From a virus, in IMG/VR virus record IMGVR_UViG_3300028592_000004, positions 165,211 to 229,210 of that record: a stretch of 64,000 bases of DNA; one strand, written 5' to 3'. The stretch's first letter is position 1; each line of letters begins with the position of its first letter. The position numbers and the translations under genes were made by a program. The notes below the pieces were generated by a model. The model saw only the letters and a program-made list of their open reading frames with translations. It was not told the DNA's origin and did no database searches. This document shows, piece after piece, positions 1 through 9,607 of the stretch.

Positions 1-274
1 GGTACAGGAGTTCGTGCCCCTTCAGGTCCCCGTCGATGAAGAACACCGGAGCGTAGAGCCACTGGGAGCCGACCTTAAACGCGAAAATCCCGACAGCGCG
101 GGTATCATCTTCGTTCCGGTCGATGAGCTGGAAGCCGACCTCGTAGTCGAGGAGCTTCGGGGCCTTGTCCGTCAAGTAGGAGTGGGCCAGCGACGAAAAT
201 GCCTGCTCGAACGGGACGTCGTTCCCGGCTTCCGAGGCCCGCTTGATGTTCCGAGGCGTCAAAGTTTGAGGCAT
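1..274 (-). CDS. Hypothetical protein, N-terminal part, cut by the window edge
   Basis: An open frame starts at an ATG at 272-274 and runs off the left edge (91 codons seen). It begins MPQTLTPRNIKRASE and contains a hydrophobic stretch around FAFKVGSQWLYAPVFFIDG. It lies about 80 bp downstream of the polymerase beta-prime C-terminal gene. I do not recognise the family; a virion role would be a guess from position. Confidence 0.75.
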   Translation of the reverse strand, partial: MPQTLTPRNIKRASEAGNDVPFEQAFSSLAHSYLTDKAPKLLDYEVGFQLIDRNEDDTRAVGIFAFKVGSQWLYAPVFFIDGDLKGHELLY

Positions 275-356
275 TGCACCCATCCGTGGTGAATTGCGTG
301 GCGGTCCGTGCCGTGAGGCCCATCGTATCAGTTCGACAACGACGGGCAAACATTCG

Positions 357-2273
357 TTAGAGCCCGTCCAAAACGGACGGGAGGGACTTCTTCGGTTTGA
401 GAGGGTCGGCCTCCCAGCCCTGCGTCAGACCCTCTCGACCGAAGTTGAGGGGGTTCATCGCCATCGCCGAGGGGTAGCTCGTCCCAAAGGGATCGATCGT
501 GTCGCCGCGGTGGACAGCCTTGAGCGTGCTCTTTTCTAGGTTCGAGCCGAGGTGCCGCGAGACAACGTCCTCGTCCTGTTCCAGGTTCGCCATTCCGCGG
601 ATCATCACCGGCGTGAACGGCGGCGGGTCGTCGTTGACGTCGATGTTCTGGATGCCAAACTCCTGCAGCTCCTTCACAACCGAGGGCCGGATCTTCGTTC
701 CAATCGTGTAGTGCAGGACCGGCTTCTCCAGGTACTTTCCCTTGGCACTGCCCGGGTGCATCCGGATCGTACTTGCCCGGGGTTGCCAGTTCCGTTCCAA
801 CTGCTGGTACGAGACGATGTCGTTCGGCACCCGGTCATCCAGTTCGTCGTCGAGCCGGACGTGGTTGATCAGCCCGCGTGCAAGAAGCTCGACGTTCCGG
901 CGATGGGCGCCCATGCCCGCCTCCCGGTACGCCTGAGCAAAGGCCTTGGTGTAGTACCGCCGGCCCTCCCCGATCCCCTTGTGCTCAATGATCTCAGCCG
1001 GGTTCGGGATCCCGTCGCTGAGGACGTCGCCAGCTTCGACTTCGTCACCCGGCTTGACCTTCACCTCGTGGCCGTGGCCGACGTAGTGGCGGTCATTGCC
1101 CACGGTGACGAAGAATCCACCCTGGGGCGCCGGGGTGACTTCGTTCACGCGGCCGTCGAGCTTCGAGATCGAAGCCCCGGACTTGAACGTCTTCGGGACC
1201 TGAACGAACTGGTCAATCAGCTTGAAGCCGGAGACAGCCTTGTCGGCACCGGCGACACCGCCGGAGTGCTTTGAGGAGAGCTGCCCCTGTGTCAGCTTTT
1301 CCGACAGGGCCTGGGCAGCGGCGAGTCCAACGAAGTCTCCCCGCCGCGGAAGGAATCCGCGTTCCCGGACGCCGACGTCGCGGCTCCAGACGCCATCCCC
1401 GGGACCGCCGACAGTCGGCGATCGGACAAGGATTCGCTTGAAGCCCTGGTCCTGGATGTCGCGCAGCACCTTCGGCGTCAGGATCGTGTTCCGGTCGTAA
1501 CCCGCGACCGGTGAGGCCAGGAAGGCGCCTTCGTTGTCGGCATCCTCTGTGTCGACCGGCAGCCCGCGGTTCCCGTGGTCGTAGTCGTCCGGATCGTCTG
1601 TCCCGACCGTCACCAGCCGGTGGTTGACCTGGTTGAGCTGCTTGGCAAGGTAGCCGGAGTCTTGCGTGGACCCCTTCGTATCGAGCACCCCTTTCCGGGC
1701 GCCGAACGTACCGGCGAAATACTCCACCGGCGACAGCCCTTCGGAGTACGACCGCAGCACAGGAATCGGAATCGGCCGGCCCTTGTGGTCGACGTACAGC
1801 AGGTCGGAGCCGCGGAGCGACTTCAGGTTCCCGGCGTTACCGCGGGCACCGGAGGCGATCTGCTGCCAGAAGGGATTGTTCTCCTCCCTGCTCTCGTCGA
1901 AGATCTTCTTCTCCATCGGCTCCCGGAAACCCATCGCCGCATCGACGATCTGTTGGGCTCGGTCGTCATCGTTCAGATCGCCCTTGGCAAGGATCTGATT
2001 GAGCTTGCCCTGAAGCTGTTGACGCATCTGCATCGCAGACGGCGAGACGAGCATGTCCTTCAGCCGGAAGGAGAAGCTGCCGGTGCTGGTCGCGGCGTCC
2101 CGTCCGATGTCGGAGAGACGCTTCGTGACCTCGCGGTACTGGTCGGGATACTTCTCCGCGAGTTCCTGGAAGACAGCGTTGAGGCCCTTCTTGTCGAAGA
2201 CGGCGTTCCGACCGCGCATCCCTTCCGGCAGGGCTTGATCGATGAGTAGTCGGCCTAGCGTCGTCTTGAGCAT
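357..2273 (-). CDS. RNA polymerase beta-prime subunit, C-terminal chain (RpoC2-like)
   Basis: A 638-residue chain carrying the second half of a bacterial-type beta-prime subunit. It opens with TTLGRLL, matching the beta-prime segment just after the catalytic barrel. Residues 141-146 read SGARGN and 179-213 match the bridge helix (GARKGVLDT, then SGYLAKQL). Around 318-338 lies AAQALSEKLTQGQL followed by KHSGG, equivalent to the trigger-loop region, with the His kept. It should pair with the fused beta/beta-prime-N chain at 3308-7768 to give a complete phage polymerase. The start overlaps the upstream stop by one base (TGATG). The break is near, but not identical to, the cyanobacterial RpoC1/RpoC2 split. 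Confidence 0.93.
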   Translation of the reverse strand: MLKTTLGRLLIDQALPEGMRGRNAVFDKKGLNAVFQELAEKYPDQYREVTKRLSDIGRDAATSTGSFSFRLKDMLVSPSAMQMRQQLQGKLNQILAKGDLNDDDRAQQIVDAAMGFREPMEKKIFDESREENNPFWQQIASGARGNAGNLKSLRGSDLLYVDHKGRPIPIPVLRSYSEGLSPVEYFAGTFGARKGVLDTKGSTQDSGYLAKQLNQVNHRLVTVGTDDPDDYDHGNRGLPVDTEDADNEGAFLASPVAGYDRNTILTPKVLRDIQDQGFKRILVRSPTVGGPGDGVWSRDVGVRERGFLPRRGDFVGLAAAQALSEKLTQGQLSSKHSGGVAGADKAVSGFKLIDQFVQVPKTFKSGASISKLDGRVNEVTPAPQGGFFVTVGNDRHYVGHGHEVKVKPGDEVEAGDVLSDGIPNPAEIIEHKGIGEGRRYYTKAFAQAYREAGMGAHRRNVELLARGLINHVRLDDELDDRVPNDIVSYQQLERNWQPRASTIRMHPGSAKGKYLEKPVLHYTIGTKIRPSVVKELQEFGIQNIDVNDDPPPFTPVMIRGMANLEQDEDVVSRHLGSNLEKSTLKAVHRGDTIDPFGTSYPSAMAMNPLNFGREGLTQGWEADPLKPKKSLPSVLDGL

Positions 2274-2515
2274 CAGAACCCTACGTCGGACAGCGTGGGT
2301 GCGTCACGGTGACGGATTTGCACTTCCGATCGGTTGAGGCCCAGGTTACCCAGTACCTGCTCGAACCGAGGATCTTCAAAGGTGTAGGCCTGGACCAGGC
2401 CGTCTGCGAGTTCGATCGCAACCGCCACGATGGTTCCCTGGCGGTTGCGAATCACGACGCGACGAGCTTCTGCGACCTGGGGCTCAGCCAGCTTTTGGAA
2501 AAACTCGATCTGCAT
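2273..2515 (-). CDS. Small hypothetical protein between the polymerase genes
   Basis: An 80-residue acidic protein, start MQIEFFQKLAEPQ, end LSDVGF. It overlaps the preceding gene by 32 bp and its TGA overlaps the ATG of the RpoC2-like gene by one base, so the genes are probably translationally coupled. No recognised domain. A small polymerase partner is possible but rests only on position. Confidence 0.75.
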   Translation of the reverse strand: MQIEFFQKLAEPQVAEARRVVIRNRQGTIVAVAIELADGLVQAYTFEDPRFEQVLGNLGLNRSEVQIRHRDAPTLSDVGF

Positions 2516-3284
2516 TACCGAGGCTCCTTGCGAGTGCCGCCAGGTTTGCCATCGACTGGGCCGGCGTCAAGGAGGACGCGGACTTGCTGACCGAGGAACC
2601 GATTCCCTGGTAGTCGCTCGCCGTCTTGCCGGCAGCCATTCCAGGGGCGGCACCCTGGATCGGGTCGATGGGTGGAATCGCACTGGGCTGACCGCCTGCG
2701 GCAGCCGCCGGGTCCATCCCCGCAGCGGCCGGATCACCGGCCGGAAGAGCTCCGGCCTGATCCTGATTGGCCATCTGCATCTGCATCGGATCGGGCGGCG
2801 GGCCGAGGGCCACGTCCGCCGGGATCGGGATCTGCATGTGGTTCATGATCTCGGCGACCATCCGCATGATCTGCCAGAGCTTCGTGTCGAGGATGGCCGG
2901 GTCGACCTTCTTCGTGGCCGGCTTGCCCATGCCGGGCATCCCGCCGGTGCCGCCCGCTCCGCCTGCTCCGCCCATCATCTGCATGGCCTGAACGACGGCC
3001 TGGACCATCGCGGGATCCGCTTGGCCCCCTCCGCCGCCCATCGGAGGCCCGGCGAGGGGATCGGCCGGCATTCCACCGCCCGGAGGCATTCCAGGGGCTC
3101 CACCCGGCGCCGGCGCTCCACCCATCGCGGCCGGATCACCACCCGGCGGCATACCCGGGGCACCGCCCGGAGGGGCTCCACCGCCAGGCGGCACGACCGA
3201 CGCCTTGAAGAACGGCTGTGCCTGACCGGGGTTGTTGGCTTCGTGCTGAGCCAGCTTGAGAATCGTCGGGTTGAGCAAGCTCAT
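2484..3284 (-). CDS. Pro/Gly/Met-rich low-complexity protein
   Basis: A 266-residue protein. After a short N-terminal helix-like segment it is dominated by Gly-Gly-Ala-Pro and Met-Pro-Pro-Gly runs (residues ~30-125) and Ala/Pro stretches, with an ordered-looking block near residue 130 (LWQIMRMVAEIMNHMQ) and a C-terminal block containing GKTASDYQG. AAGGAAG precedes the ATG. Its Gly/Pro-rich style matches the likely virion proteins at 7770, 23161 and 27916. Function unknown. Confidence 0.8.
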   Translation of the reverse strand: MSLLNPTILKLAQHEANNPGQAQPFFKASVVPPGGGAPPGGAPGMPPGGDPAAMGGAPAPGGAPGMPPGGGMPADPLAGPPMGGGGGQADPAMVQAVVQAMQMMGGAGGAGGTGGMPGMGKPATKKVDPAILDTKLWQIMRMVAEIMNHMQIPIPADVALGPPPDPMQMQMANQDQAGALPAGDPAAAGMDPAAAAGGQPSAIPPIDPIQGAAPGMAAGKTASDYQGIGSSVSKSASSLTPAQSMANLAALARSLGNADRVFPKAG

Positions 3285-3307
3285 CTCGGCTTCCTTGCCA
3301 GAAGTAA

Positions 3308-6300
3308 TTACCGGGGATTGATAATCTCGACGTTGTCGTCCACGCCGATCTCGCCCCGGCGGTAGGCCTGTACTGCGTCTCTCACTGTAGCGAACGTCCT
3401 AGTCCGATTCGAGGTCGGCGAAGGCTTGGACGCCCGATAGAGGCCCCCAGCATACTCCTTCCCAGGCAGCTGGTGAGCGCGGAAGTTGGAGACCGCCAGC
3501 AAATTCCGGCTGGGCAGCATCTTCTCGTAGGCATCTGCGACAGCCTCGTCGCTCTGCGGAACATGGTACTGCATCGCGTCGCCGTCGAAGTCAGCGTTGA
3601 ATCCGGTGACGATCGTCGGCGAGATGTGGATCGTGTCGTCCTGGATCAGTTTCGGCCGGAACGCCATCAGGTTGTACCGGTGAAGCGTCGGTGCCCGGTT
3701 GAGCACGACCGGCCGATCTTCCATCGTCCGGAGCAGCATCGTGCGGGCGCGATCGGACCGCGACGTGACAGCTCGGGCCGCGTCCATCCGACTCATCCCG
3801 TTGCGAACCAGTCCGCGAACGATGTGCGGCTTGTAGACCTCCCACGCCTTATCTTCCGGGATCCCCACTTCGTCCATGTCGAGATCCGGGTCTGGAATGA
3901 TTGTGCCGCGACCGACCGTGTCGACCACCGAGCCGATCAGCTTCTGCTGGACGAAGCCATACTTCGGCGAACCACCGAAGATCGTCTTCAGCAGTCCCTT
4001 TACCTTGCGTTCCTGGTTCTTCGGCTGAGTCGGATCCGCCAGACCCGTGAGGGCCTTGAACGAGTTGTAGACGGCCAGGCGCTCATCACCCAGGTCGTCG
4101 AACTTGCCGGCCGCATCCTTCAGGATTCCGTTCGAATCCATGATCTCCTTGTAGAGCGCGTTGGCGTCGGCCACCATCGGTAGCTTGGAGCCCTGCATGA
4201 CAGACACCGGCCGGAACACCGGCGGAATGACCGGCACCTTCGTAAGCATCCAGTCCCGCGGGTGGATCCCGTGCTGCTCCGCGCTCTTGAGGTACTTCAG
4301 CTTCCGGATGGCCTCATCCCGCCGGGTCTTCTTGCCGGACGCGATATCCGCCCGAGCGTTCTCGATCATTCGCGGGAGGTTGATCGAGTCCAGGGCGTAC
4401 TTGATGGCGCTCGGCCCGGTGCGGTCGTTCAGCTTCTCGCGGCCGGCGAGGATGTCGAGGAACTTGTTCTCGGTCAGGCCGAGGACGCGACGGATCGGTT
4501 CCTCCATGACAGGCGACGGCATCGGCTCACTGAGCTTGATGAAGCTCCACCGGTTACCGCCGTGCCCGCCGGTCAACTCTGGATCGAACAGACCGCCCTT
4601 GACCGGGTTGAGCCCGCCCTTCCAGTCGACAGTGTCGGAATTGGTGATCTCGCGGTTGCCAGCGAACTCGTCGATGTCGGCGTCGCGGAGGGCCAGGGTG
4701 TTGAACCGTGTCCCGTTCCGCACCACGTTGATCCCGGAGCCGCGGAGCGTATCCACGAACTTCTTGTAGACCATCGGGACCTTCGGCATCGGCGGAGCGT
4801 GACCGCTCATGTACTGCGTCCAGTACTCCGGATGCTGCTGTCCGCGCACGACGGCAGCGTCACGCAGGAACTCCGTGGCTCCGTGGCTCAGGAGGGCGTT
4901 GGCATCCAGGAGACTCACCCGCTTGCTTCCGGTCTGACCACCCTTCGCCGGCAGCCCCTCGCTGGTGTAGCCGCCCATGCTCCGACCCTGGCCCTTCGAC
5001 TCGGCCGTGTGGTGGAGCTTCATGAAGTAGCGGTTGCCGGTGAAGATCCCCGGGATCTTCCGGTTGTTCGAACTCGGGTCGATCAGGTCTTCGGTGTCGG
5101 ACAGACCATTCTTCTGCAGCTCCTGCATAGCGTACTGCACAAGGTCCGGGATGTCCTTGAAGTCCTTGACGTTGTAGTGCTTGCCGGTCATCGCGGCGAT
5201 CTTGCCAAGCGTCGCCTCAACCACCTGGGCGGGGTTGGTGCGGGTGATGATCCCCAGCGGGTTGGCGAGCACTTCGTACGGCTTACCGTCTGCACCGACA
5301 GGCATCTGGCTGTCGGGGATGATCTTCGCGATGACGCCCTTGTCCCCGTAGCGGCCGGAGATCTTGTCGCCGGTCTGGGCCTGCATCACGCTCTTGACGG
5401 TGACCACGATCCCCTTGTCCGTCTTGGCGACGTCGACAACCTCTCCGGGAGAGTGGTGGTCCCAGGTCTCCGTCTGGTCAGAGAAGGACCGATCCCGGGC
5501 CTTGTGAAGTGAGTTCTTGGCCCGCTCCTTCTGCTTGGCGCCGAGGATGATCGGGTCATCCGGCTGCAGGATCGTTCCCGGCTTGACCACGCCATCGTCA
5601 TCGATCGAGTCCAGCACCTTCCGCGGGTACTTGCTCGGGAACATGCTGATGAAGTCCCGCTTCTTCGTCCGGATGTTGTCGTCCAGGTCCAGCCCGTGCT
5701 GGTACATGTGCTGACTGCTCAGCCGCTTGGCGAAGGACTCGCTGATGGCGAAGGCATCCTCAAAGTTGATCCCCTTCCAGGCGATGTAGGCCGTCCGGGC
5801 ATTCCGGCCGAGGGCCACGACTCCGTTCTTGTCGGTGTAGTTCGAGTGGGCGAGGAGCTGTCCCTGACCAACGCGATCCCCGGGCTTCACAACGGCGGTG
5901 TTGTGGAGGTAGGTCTTTCGGTTCGAGGGGTCGTGATTCCAGAGCTCGACGACTTCCTTCTTGCCGTCCGGCGTCTGAATCGTGATCTCGTCGTTGTCGA
6001 CGTGGGTGACCGTCCCGTCGACCTTGCTGCGGGATGCCCCGAACATCTCGCCGTACCGGTTCTCAAAGCTGTCGTCGACGTCCTCCGGCACGCCGGTGCG
6101 GACAAACGGAGCTTCCCCGTCGTCGAGCGAGAGGGCCTGCGTCAGCATTCGCTGGGCCATCGCCGCCCGCTGCCCCTTCATGGCCGACTTCATGGGGACC
6201 ATCGTCACCATCGGAGAGAGTGTGCTCTCCATGTTCGGCACTTCGAAGTCAACCTTGTCGCGCGGCACGAACTTCATCTTGCCGCCGACGAGCGCCGGGA

Positions 6301-7768
6301 CCTGGTCCTTGTAGGTCGCCATCGCGTTCGGGAAGGCGAGGACAGCCTTGGTGATCTCCTGCGGTGACTTGAAGACGGTCTGGCCGGTCCGCGCGTCCCG
6401 GAAGGGAGCGTACATACGGCCGTCCTTCCCCTTCTCCGCAGCGTAGGCGAAGCGGGAGTCGACACCGGCCTTGAGCGATTCAGGCGTGACCAGGCTGTCG
6501 ATGAAGCCGAACTGTCCAGGCTGGACGCTCCGCGCTTCGTCGGGCACCGAGTCGACGCTCGGGATCCCGCCCTCACCCAGCCGGCTGACGCGGTACATCT
6601 GCTCAATGAGCATCCCCGGGTTGATCTCTTCCCCGGGGTTCCCCAGACCGCTGTCGGTGATGGCGCTGAGCAGGCCGCTCGTCAGGATCCCGGACGGGAT
6701 ATGGTCCAGGTTCTTGCGGATGGTGCCCTTCCACAGCATCCGGCGGAGCATGTTCTTGTCTCGACCGAAACGCTCTGCGAGGAGATCTTCGGGGCCGAGG
6801 AGCGTCTGGAAGGCCGGGTTGTCGCGGTCGTCCGTCTCGTCTTCGCCCTTGTTGATCGCCAGCAGCTTGCGGGTGGCCGCGAGCCACGTCGGGGCGTCGA
6901 CCTTGTCGAATGCCTCGCGAAGGGTCTCCTTGTTGACCTCCGGATCGAGCTTCATCTTCCGGAAGGCTTCAGCAACGGCCTGCCCGCGCAGTCCCTCGTC
7001 CGGTTCGTTGCCGCGGACCAGCCGCCGGTAGAGCTTGTCGACCGCGCCGCGATCGTTCTTCGCCATGTTGGCGGCAGCCAGCTCGGGTCCCCACGCTTCG
7101 TTCAGCTGGGACGGCGTGACACCCATTGCCCGCAGGACCGGCCACATGGGGATCTCACCTTGGGCGATCTTGAGTTTGAAGATCCCGGACTCCGGATCCA
7201 TCATCACCCGATGCGCGAGCCCCTGGCCGGGGAGCACGTTGATGTGGGACTCCAGCTCGCCGCTCTCCTTCTGGCGGGAGAACGCTCCGGACATGAGGCG
7301 AAGCTGGTGGCCAAGCGAGTAGCGGTTCCCGCTGAGGATGAAGGCCCCGCGGTCCCCAAAGTAGGGGACGTTCGCGATTGTAGCCCGCCGTTCGGAGATC
7401 GGCTGCTGCGTGGCCAGGTCGACCAGGCGCCAGGTCCCTTTCAGCTTCCGGGACAGCGTCTTCCCGGTGAGGATGGCGTTCTTCTGGTCCTTCTTCGAGT
7501 ACCGTTCCGGCCCCTCGTACGCCGGGTCGACCAGCTCCAGCCGGTGCGTCTTGCTCTCGACCGGCTGGAACTTCATCGCGGAGTTCAGCACGTTGTCGAA
7601 GATCGACTGCCGGATGGCTGTGACGTCCCCGAAGCCTCGACGTCCGGTCGGCTGAGCGAGCGGCGGAGGAGACCAGGGAGCGGGCGCCGGAGGGGTGCCC
7701 ATTTGTGAATCCAGCCCCTGCAGCAGAGGCGAGGGGCTGGGGAGAAGGCCGTCCATGAAGTCAGGCAT
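3308..7768 (-). CDS. Fused RNA polymerase beta + N-terminal beta-prime chain
   Basis: A 1486-residue chain. Residues ~1-1000 are beta: the rifampicin-pocket region (RVSRLGEGG near 393; SPMVTMVPMKSAMKGQR near 518), GRNARTAYIAWKGINFEDA (654-672), TGDKISGRYGDKGVIAK (799-815), and a switch-region-like GGYTSEGLPAKGG. Residues ~1010-1486 are beta-prime N-terminal: DWMLTKVPVIPP, RPVVLNRAPTLHRYN and the catalytic NADFDGD (1391-1397) that binds Mg2+. The chain stops ~90 residues later, before the bridge helix, which lies in the gene at 357-2273. Beta is compact (~1000 residues against 1342 in E. coli) and the beta-prime zinc-ribbon cysteines are absent. The core looks catalytically intact. One base separates its ATG from the upstream stop. 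Confidence 0.96.
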   Translation of the reverse strand: MPDFMDGLLPSPSPLLQGLDSQMGTPPAPAPWSPPPLAQPTGRRGFGDVTAIRQSIFDNVLNSAMKFQPVESKTHRLELVDPAYEGPERYSKKDQKNAILTGKTLSRKLKGTWRLVDLATQQPISERRATIANVPYFGDRGAFILSGNRYSLGHQLRLMSGAFSRQKESGELESHINVLPGQGLAHRVMMDPESGIFKLKIAQGEIPMWPVLRAMGVTPSQLNEAWGPELAAANMAKNDRGAVDKLYRRLVRGNEPDEGLRGQAVAEAFRKMKLDPEVNKETLREAFDKVDAPTWLAATRKLLAINKGEDETDDRDNPAFQTLLGPEDLLAERFGRDKNMLRRMLWKGTIRKNLDHIPSGILTSGLLSAITDSGLGNPGEEINPGMLIEQMYRVSRLGEGGIPSVDSVPDEARSVQPGQFGFIDSLVTPESLKAGVDSRFAYAAEKGKDGRMYAPFRDARTGQTVFKSPQEITKAVLAFPNAMATYKDQVPALVGGKMKFVPRDKVDFEVPNMESTLSPMVTMVPMKSAMKGQRAAMAQRMLTQALSLDDGEAPFVRTGVPEDVDDSFENRYGEMFGASRSKVDGTVTHVDNDEITIQTPDGKKEVVELWNHDPSNRKTYLHNTAVVKPGDRVGQGQLLAHSNYTDKNGVVALGRNARTAYIAWKGINFEDAFAISESFAKRLSSQHMYQHGLDLDDNIRTKKRDFISMFPSKYPRKVLDSIDDDGVVKPGTILQPDDPIILGAKQKERAKNSLHKARDRSFSDQTETWDHHSPGEVVDVAKTDKGIVVTVKSVMQAQTGDKISGRYGDKGVIAKIIPDSQMPVGADGKPYEVLANPLGIITRTNPAQVVEATLGKIAAMTGKHYNVKDFKDIPDLVQYAMQELQKNGLSDTEDLIDPSSNNRKIPGIFTGNRYFMKLHHTAESKGQGRSMGGYTSEGLPAKGGQTGSKRVSLLDANALLSHGATEFLRDAAVVRGQQHPEYWTQYMSGHAPPMPKVPMVYKKFVDTLRGSGINVVRNGTRFNTLALRDADIDEFAGNREITNSDTVDWKGGLNPVKGGLFDPELTGGHGGNRWSFIKLSEPMPSPVMEEPIRRVLGLTENKFLDILAGREKLNDRTGPSAIKYALDSINLPRMIENARADIASGKKTRRDEAIRKLKYLKSAEQHGIHPRDWMLTKVPVIPPVFRPVSVMQGSKLPMVADANALYKEIMDSNGILKDAAGKFDDLGDERLAVYNSFKALTGLADPTQPKNQERKVKGLLKTIFGGSPKYGFVQQKLIGSVVDTVGRGTIIPDPDLDMDEVGIPEDKAWEVYKPHIVRGLVRNGMSRMDAARAVTSRSDRARTMLLRTMEDRPVVLNRAPTLHRYNLMAFRPKLIQDDTIHISPTIVTGFNADFDGDAMQYHVPQSDEAVADAYEKMLPSRNLLAVSNFRAHQLPGKEYAGGLYRASKPSPTSNRTRTFATVRDAVQAYRRGEIGVDDNVEIINPR

Positions 7769-7769
7769 G

Positions 7770-8849
7770 TTACGTTGGCGTCGTCATTCCGGAGAGATCG
7801 GTCTGGGAGAACCCACCCTGGTTCTGCTGCAGCCGCATTTGCATCGACTGCTGCATCTGCATCTTCCGCTGGTTCATCCGCTGGAGAGCGGACGAAGCGG
7901 CTTGGCTCGCGGAGACTCCCTTCGGCCGCACATTCGACTTGGCCGAAGGGAGCGCGGCAATCTTCTCTTCTTCGGGCGGCATGAGCGTCGCCGTCGTCGG
8001 AATCGCGGGCTTCTTCGGGGCCGGCGGCATGTGGTAGGGGACCGGCATCGCGATCACCGGCCGCGGGCTGCTGTCGTACAGCTGACGGTTCCGGCGACGG
8101 ACGGCCTCGTTCAGGGCATCCCCTTCGCTACGGCTCCGTGCCCAGTTGTAGGTCGCGAGCCCGGCCCCGCCGGCCAGCATCGCGTTCAGCAGGCCCAGCA
8201 TGCCCAGACCCTTGTTGATGATCGCACGCTTCTCGTACACGAAGTCGAGATCATCACTGGCCTGCTTACCAAGGTGCTGGGCGTTGAGAGCCTGTTCGTA
8301 CTCGTTCCGGGCCGCTGCCAGCTCGCTGTCGACTTCGTTCTTCCGTGCGGAATCGAACAGGGAGTCGGTCAGCTTGTAGCCGCCATAGAGCCCGCCGCCA
8401 AGGGCTGCGGCGCTTGCTGGCCAGGCCCAGGGAATGTCGGAGAACGTCGCGGCGTTGTCGCCCATAAGCCGGCCCATGAGCGGGCCTCGCATCTGCTCGA
8501 CGCCGTTCACGACGGGAGCGAAGACGCCGGACATGTGGCCGAGGTTCTCAGCGATCCCCGAGAGCAGGCCCGGCTTGGCCGGTGCCGCCGGGGCAGCGGC
8601 GAGCTTCTCTTCCTCGGGCTGCCGGCGGACCGGCATACGAATCGGAAGAACAACCGTGCGGTTCGGAATCTTCGGCGGAGAGGTTGTGTTCCGGTCGAAG
8701 AGGTTGAGAGCTCCGCTGGCTCCGCGGAGAGCCATCCCCGCGCCGGCGCTCAGCAAACCCATCTGGAGGAGCTGCTCAATCGATCGAGCTTTCAGCTGGT
8801 TCGTCGCCCCCGGGACGGAGTAGGGGGTCGGCATCATATTCGTCGGCAT
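7770..8849 (-). CDS. Putative membrane/virion-associated protein
   Basis: A 359-residue protein with Gly/Ala-rich hydrophobic segments (near 33-50, 145-160 and 215-235), a charged middle (GKQASDDLDFVYEKR) and a Gln/Met-rich tail. No family recognised. Its stop is one base before the fused polymerase ATG. The Gly-zipper segments and a GKQASDD motif recall the proteins at 2484, 23161 and 27916; an inner-virion or membrane-penetration role is an inference. Confidence 0.8.
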   Translation of the reverse strand: MPTNMMPTPYSVPGATNQLKARSIEQLLQMGLLSAGAGMALRGASGALNLFDRNTTSPPKIPNRTVVLPIRMPVRRQPEEEKLAAAPAAPAKPGLLSGIAENLGHMSGVFAPVVNGVEQMRGPLMGRLMGDNAATFSDIPWAWPASAAALGGGLYGGYKLTDSLFDSARKNEVDSELAAARNEYEQALNAQHLGKQASDDLDFVYEKRAIINKGLGMLGLLNAMLAGGAGLATYNWARSRSEGDALNEAVRRRNRQLYDSSPRPVIAMPVPYHMPPAPKKPAIPTTATLMPPEEEKIAALPSAKSNVRPKGVSASQAASSALQRMNQRKMQMQQSMQMRLQQNQGGFSQTDLSGMTTPT

Positions 8850-8858
8850 CCATGCACC

Positions 8859-9212
8859 CTATGTGACGTCGTGGTAGTTCTGGCTCCACTCCACGTACCA
8901 TACCATTTCTCCCGTTACCGGGTTGGGCATGGGGTGCCGGCTGTAGCAGGTGAACCACCCCGCCAGGACACGATCCATGATCCAGTGGTAACGCTTCGCA
9001 TCCTCCGGATTGCTCATCCGAAACGTGCCGCTGTTGAAGTCCTGCGACAGCGGCAAGGAATCAACTTCATCGTCCCGAAGCAAAGGCGCCGGCTCACTGG
9101 AGCCGGTCGGCATTCGCATCGGGATTCCGTCCGTGCCCGGTCCCCAAACAAGCCGACCGCCGTGAGCTTCCCCACCGCGGTCCTTGCGGAACTTTGCGAG
9201 AATCGGATGCAC
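8859..9212 (-). CDS. Hypothetical protein (117 aa)
   Basis: GTG start with AAAGG a few bases upstream. The protein is Trp/Tyr-rich at its C-terminus (EMVWYVEWSQNYHDV) and contains DAKRYHWIMDRVLAGW. No recognised domain. It lies between two Gly-rich proteins in the same operon. Confidence 0.75.
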   Translation of the reverse strand: MHPILAKFRKDRGGEAHGGRLVWGPGTDGIPMRMPTGSSEPAPLLRDDEVDSLPLSQDFNSGTFRMSNPEDAKRYHWIMDRVLAGWFTCYSRHPMPNPVTGEMVWYVEWSQNYHDVT

Positions 9213-9222
9213 GAGGTGCCTT

Positions 9223-9606
9223 TCAGAACTGGAAGGACGGCTTGCGGCCCTTCAGCATCTGCTGTCGGAGCTGCCGCAGCGCGTTCCGCTGCTTGATCTG
9301 CGAGGTGTACATGTTGTACGCGGAGATCTCTTCCTGAGCACGGATCTCTTCGGGGTTGACGTCCGGCTCACGAAGTTTCGCGAGCGACAGACCGCCCAAA
9401 GCTCCCGCACCCGCGGAGAGAGCCGCGGTGCCCGCGACGCCGGCCGTCCCGAGCGTCGTGAGGGCGTTCCACGCGGTCTGTAGCGGGTTGGCCTGCTTAA
9501 CGAAGGCGACAGCCTGCTTGATACGAGCCCGAGTCTCTTCGACAGTCAGGCCCTCCTCCGCGCAGCGATAGAGGAATCCGAACTTGTAGGCTTGGGCGTC
9601 GGTCAT
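9223..9606 (-). CDS. Small virion-like protein with CAEEGLT motif
   Basis: The start chosen is MTDAQAYKFGF: GGGAG lies 5 bases upstream and the ATG follows the upstream TGA. It has a Cys-containing motif FLYRCAEEGLTVEE (related in style to RYCAQCGMSEER in the 960-residue protein at 23161), one Ala/Gly-rich membrane-like segment near residues 45-70 and a basic C-terminus. Function unknown; perhaps an inner virion component. Confidence 0.78.
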   Translation of the reverse strand: MTDAQAYKFGFLYRCAEEGLTVEETRARIKQAVAFVKQANPLQTAWNALTTLGTAGVAGTAALSAGAGALGGLSLAKLREPDVNPEEIRAQEEISAYNMYTSQIKQRNALRQLRQQMLKGRKPSFQF

Positions 9607-9607
9607 C

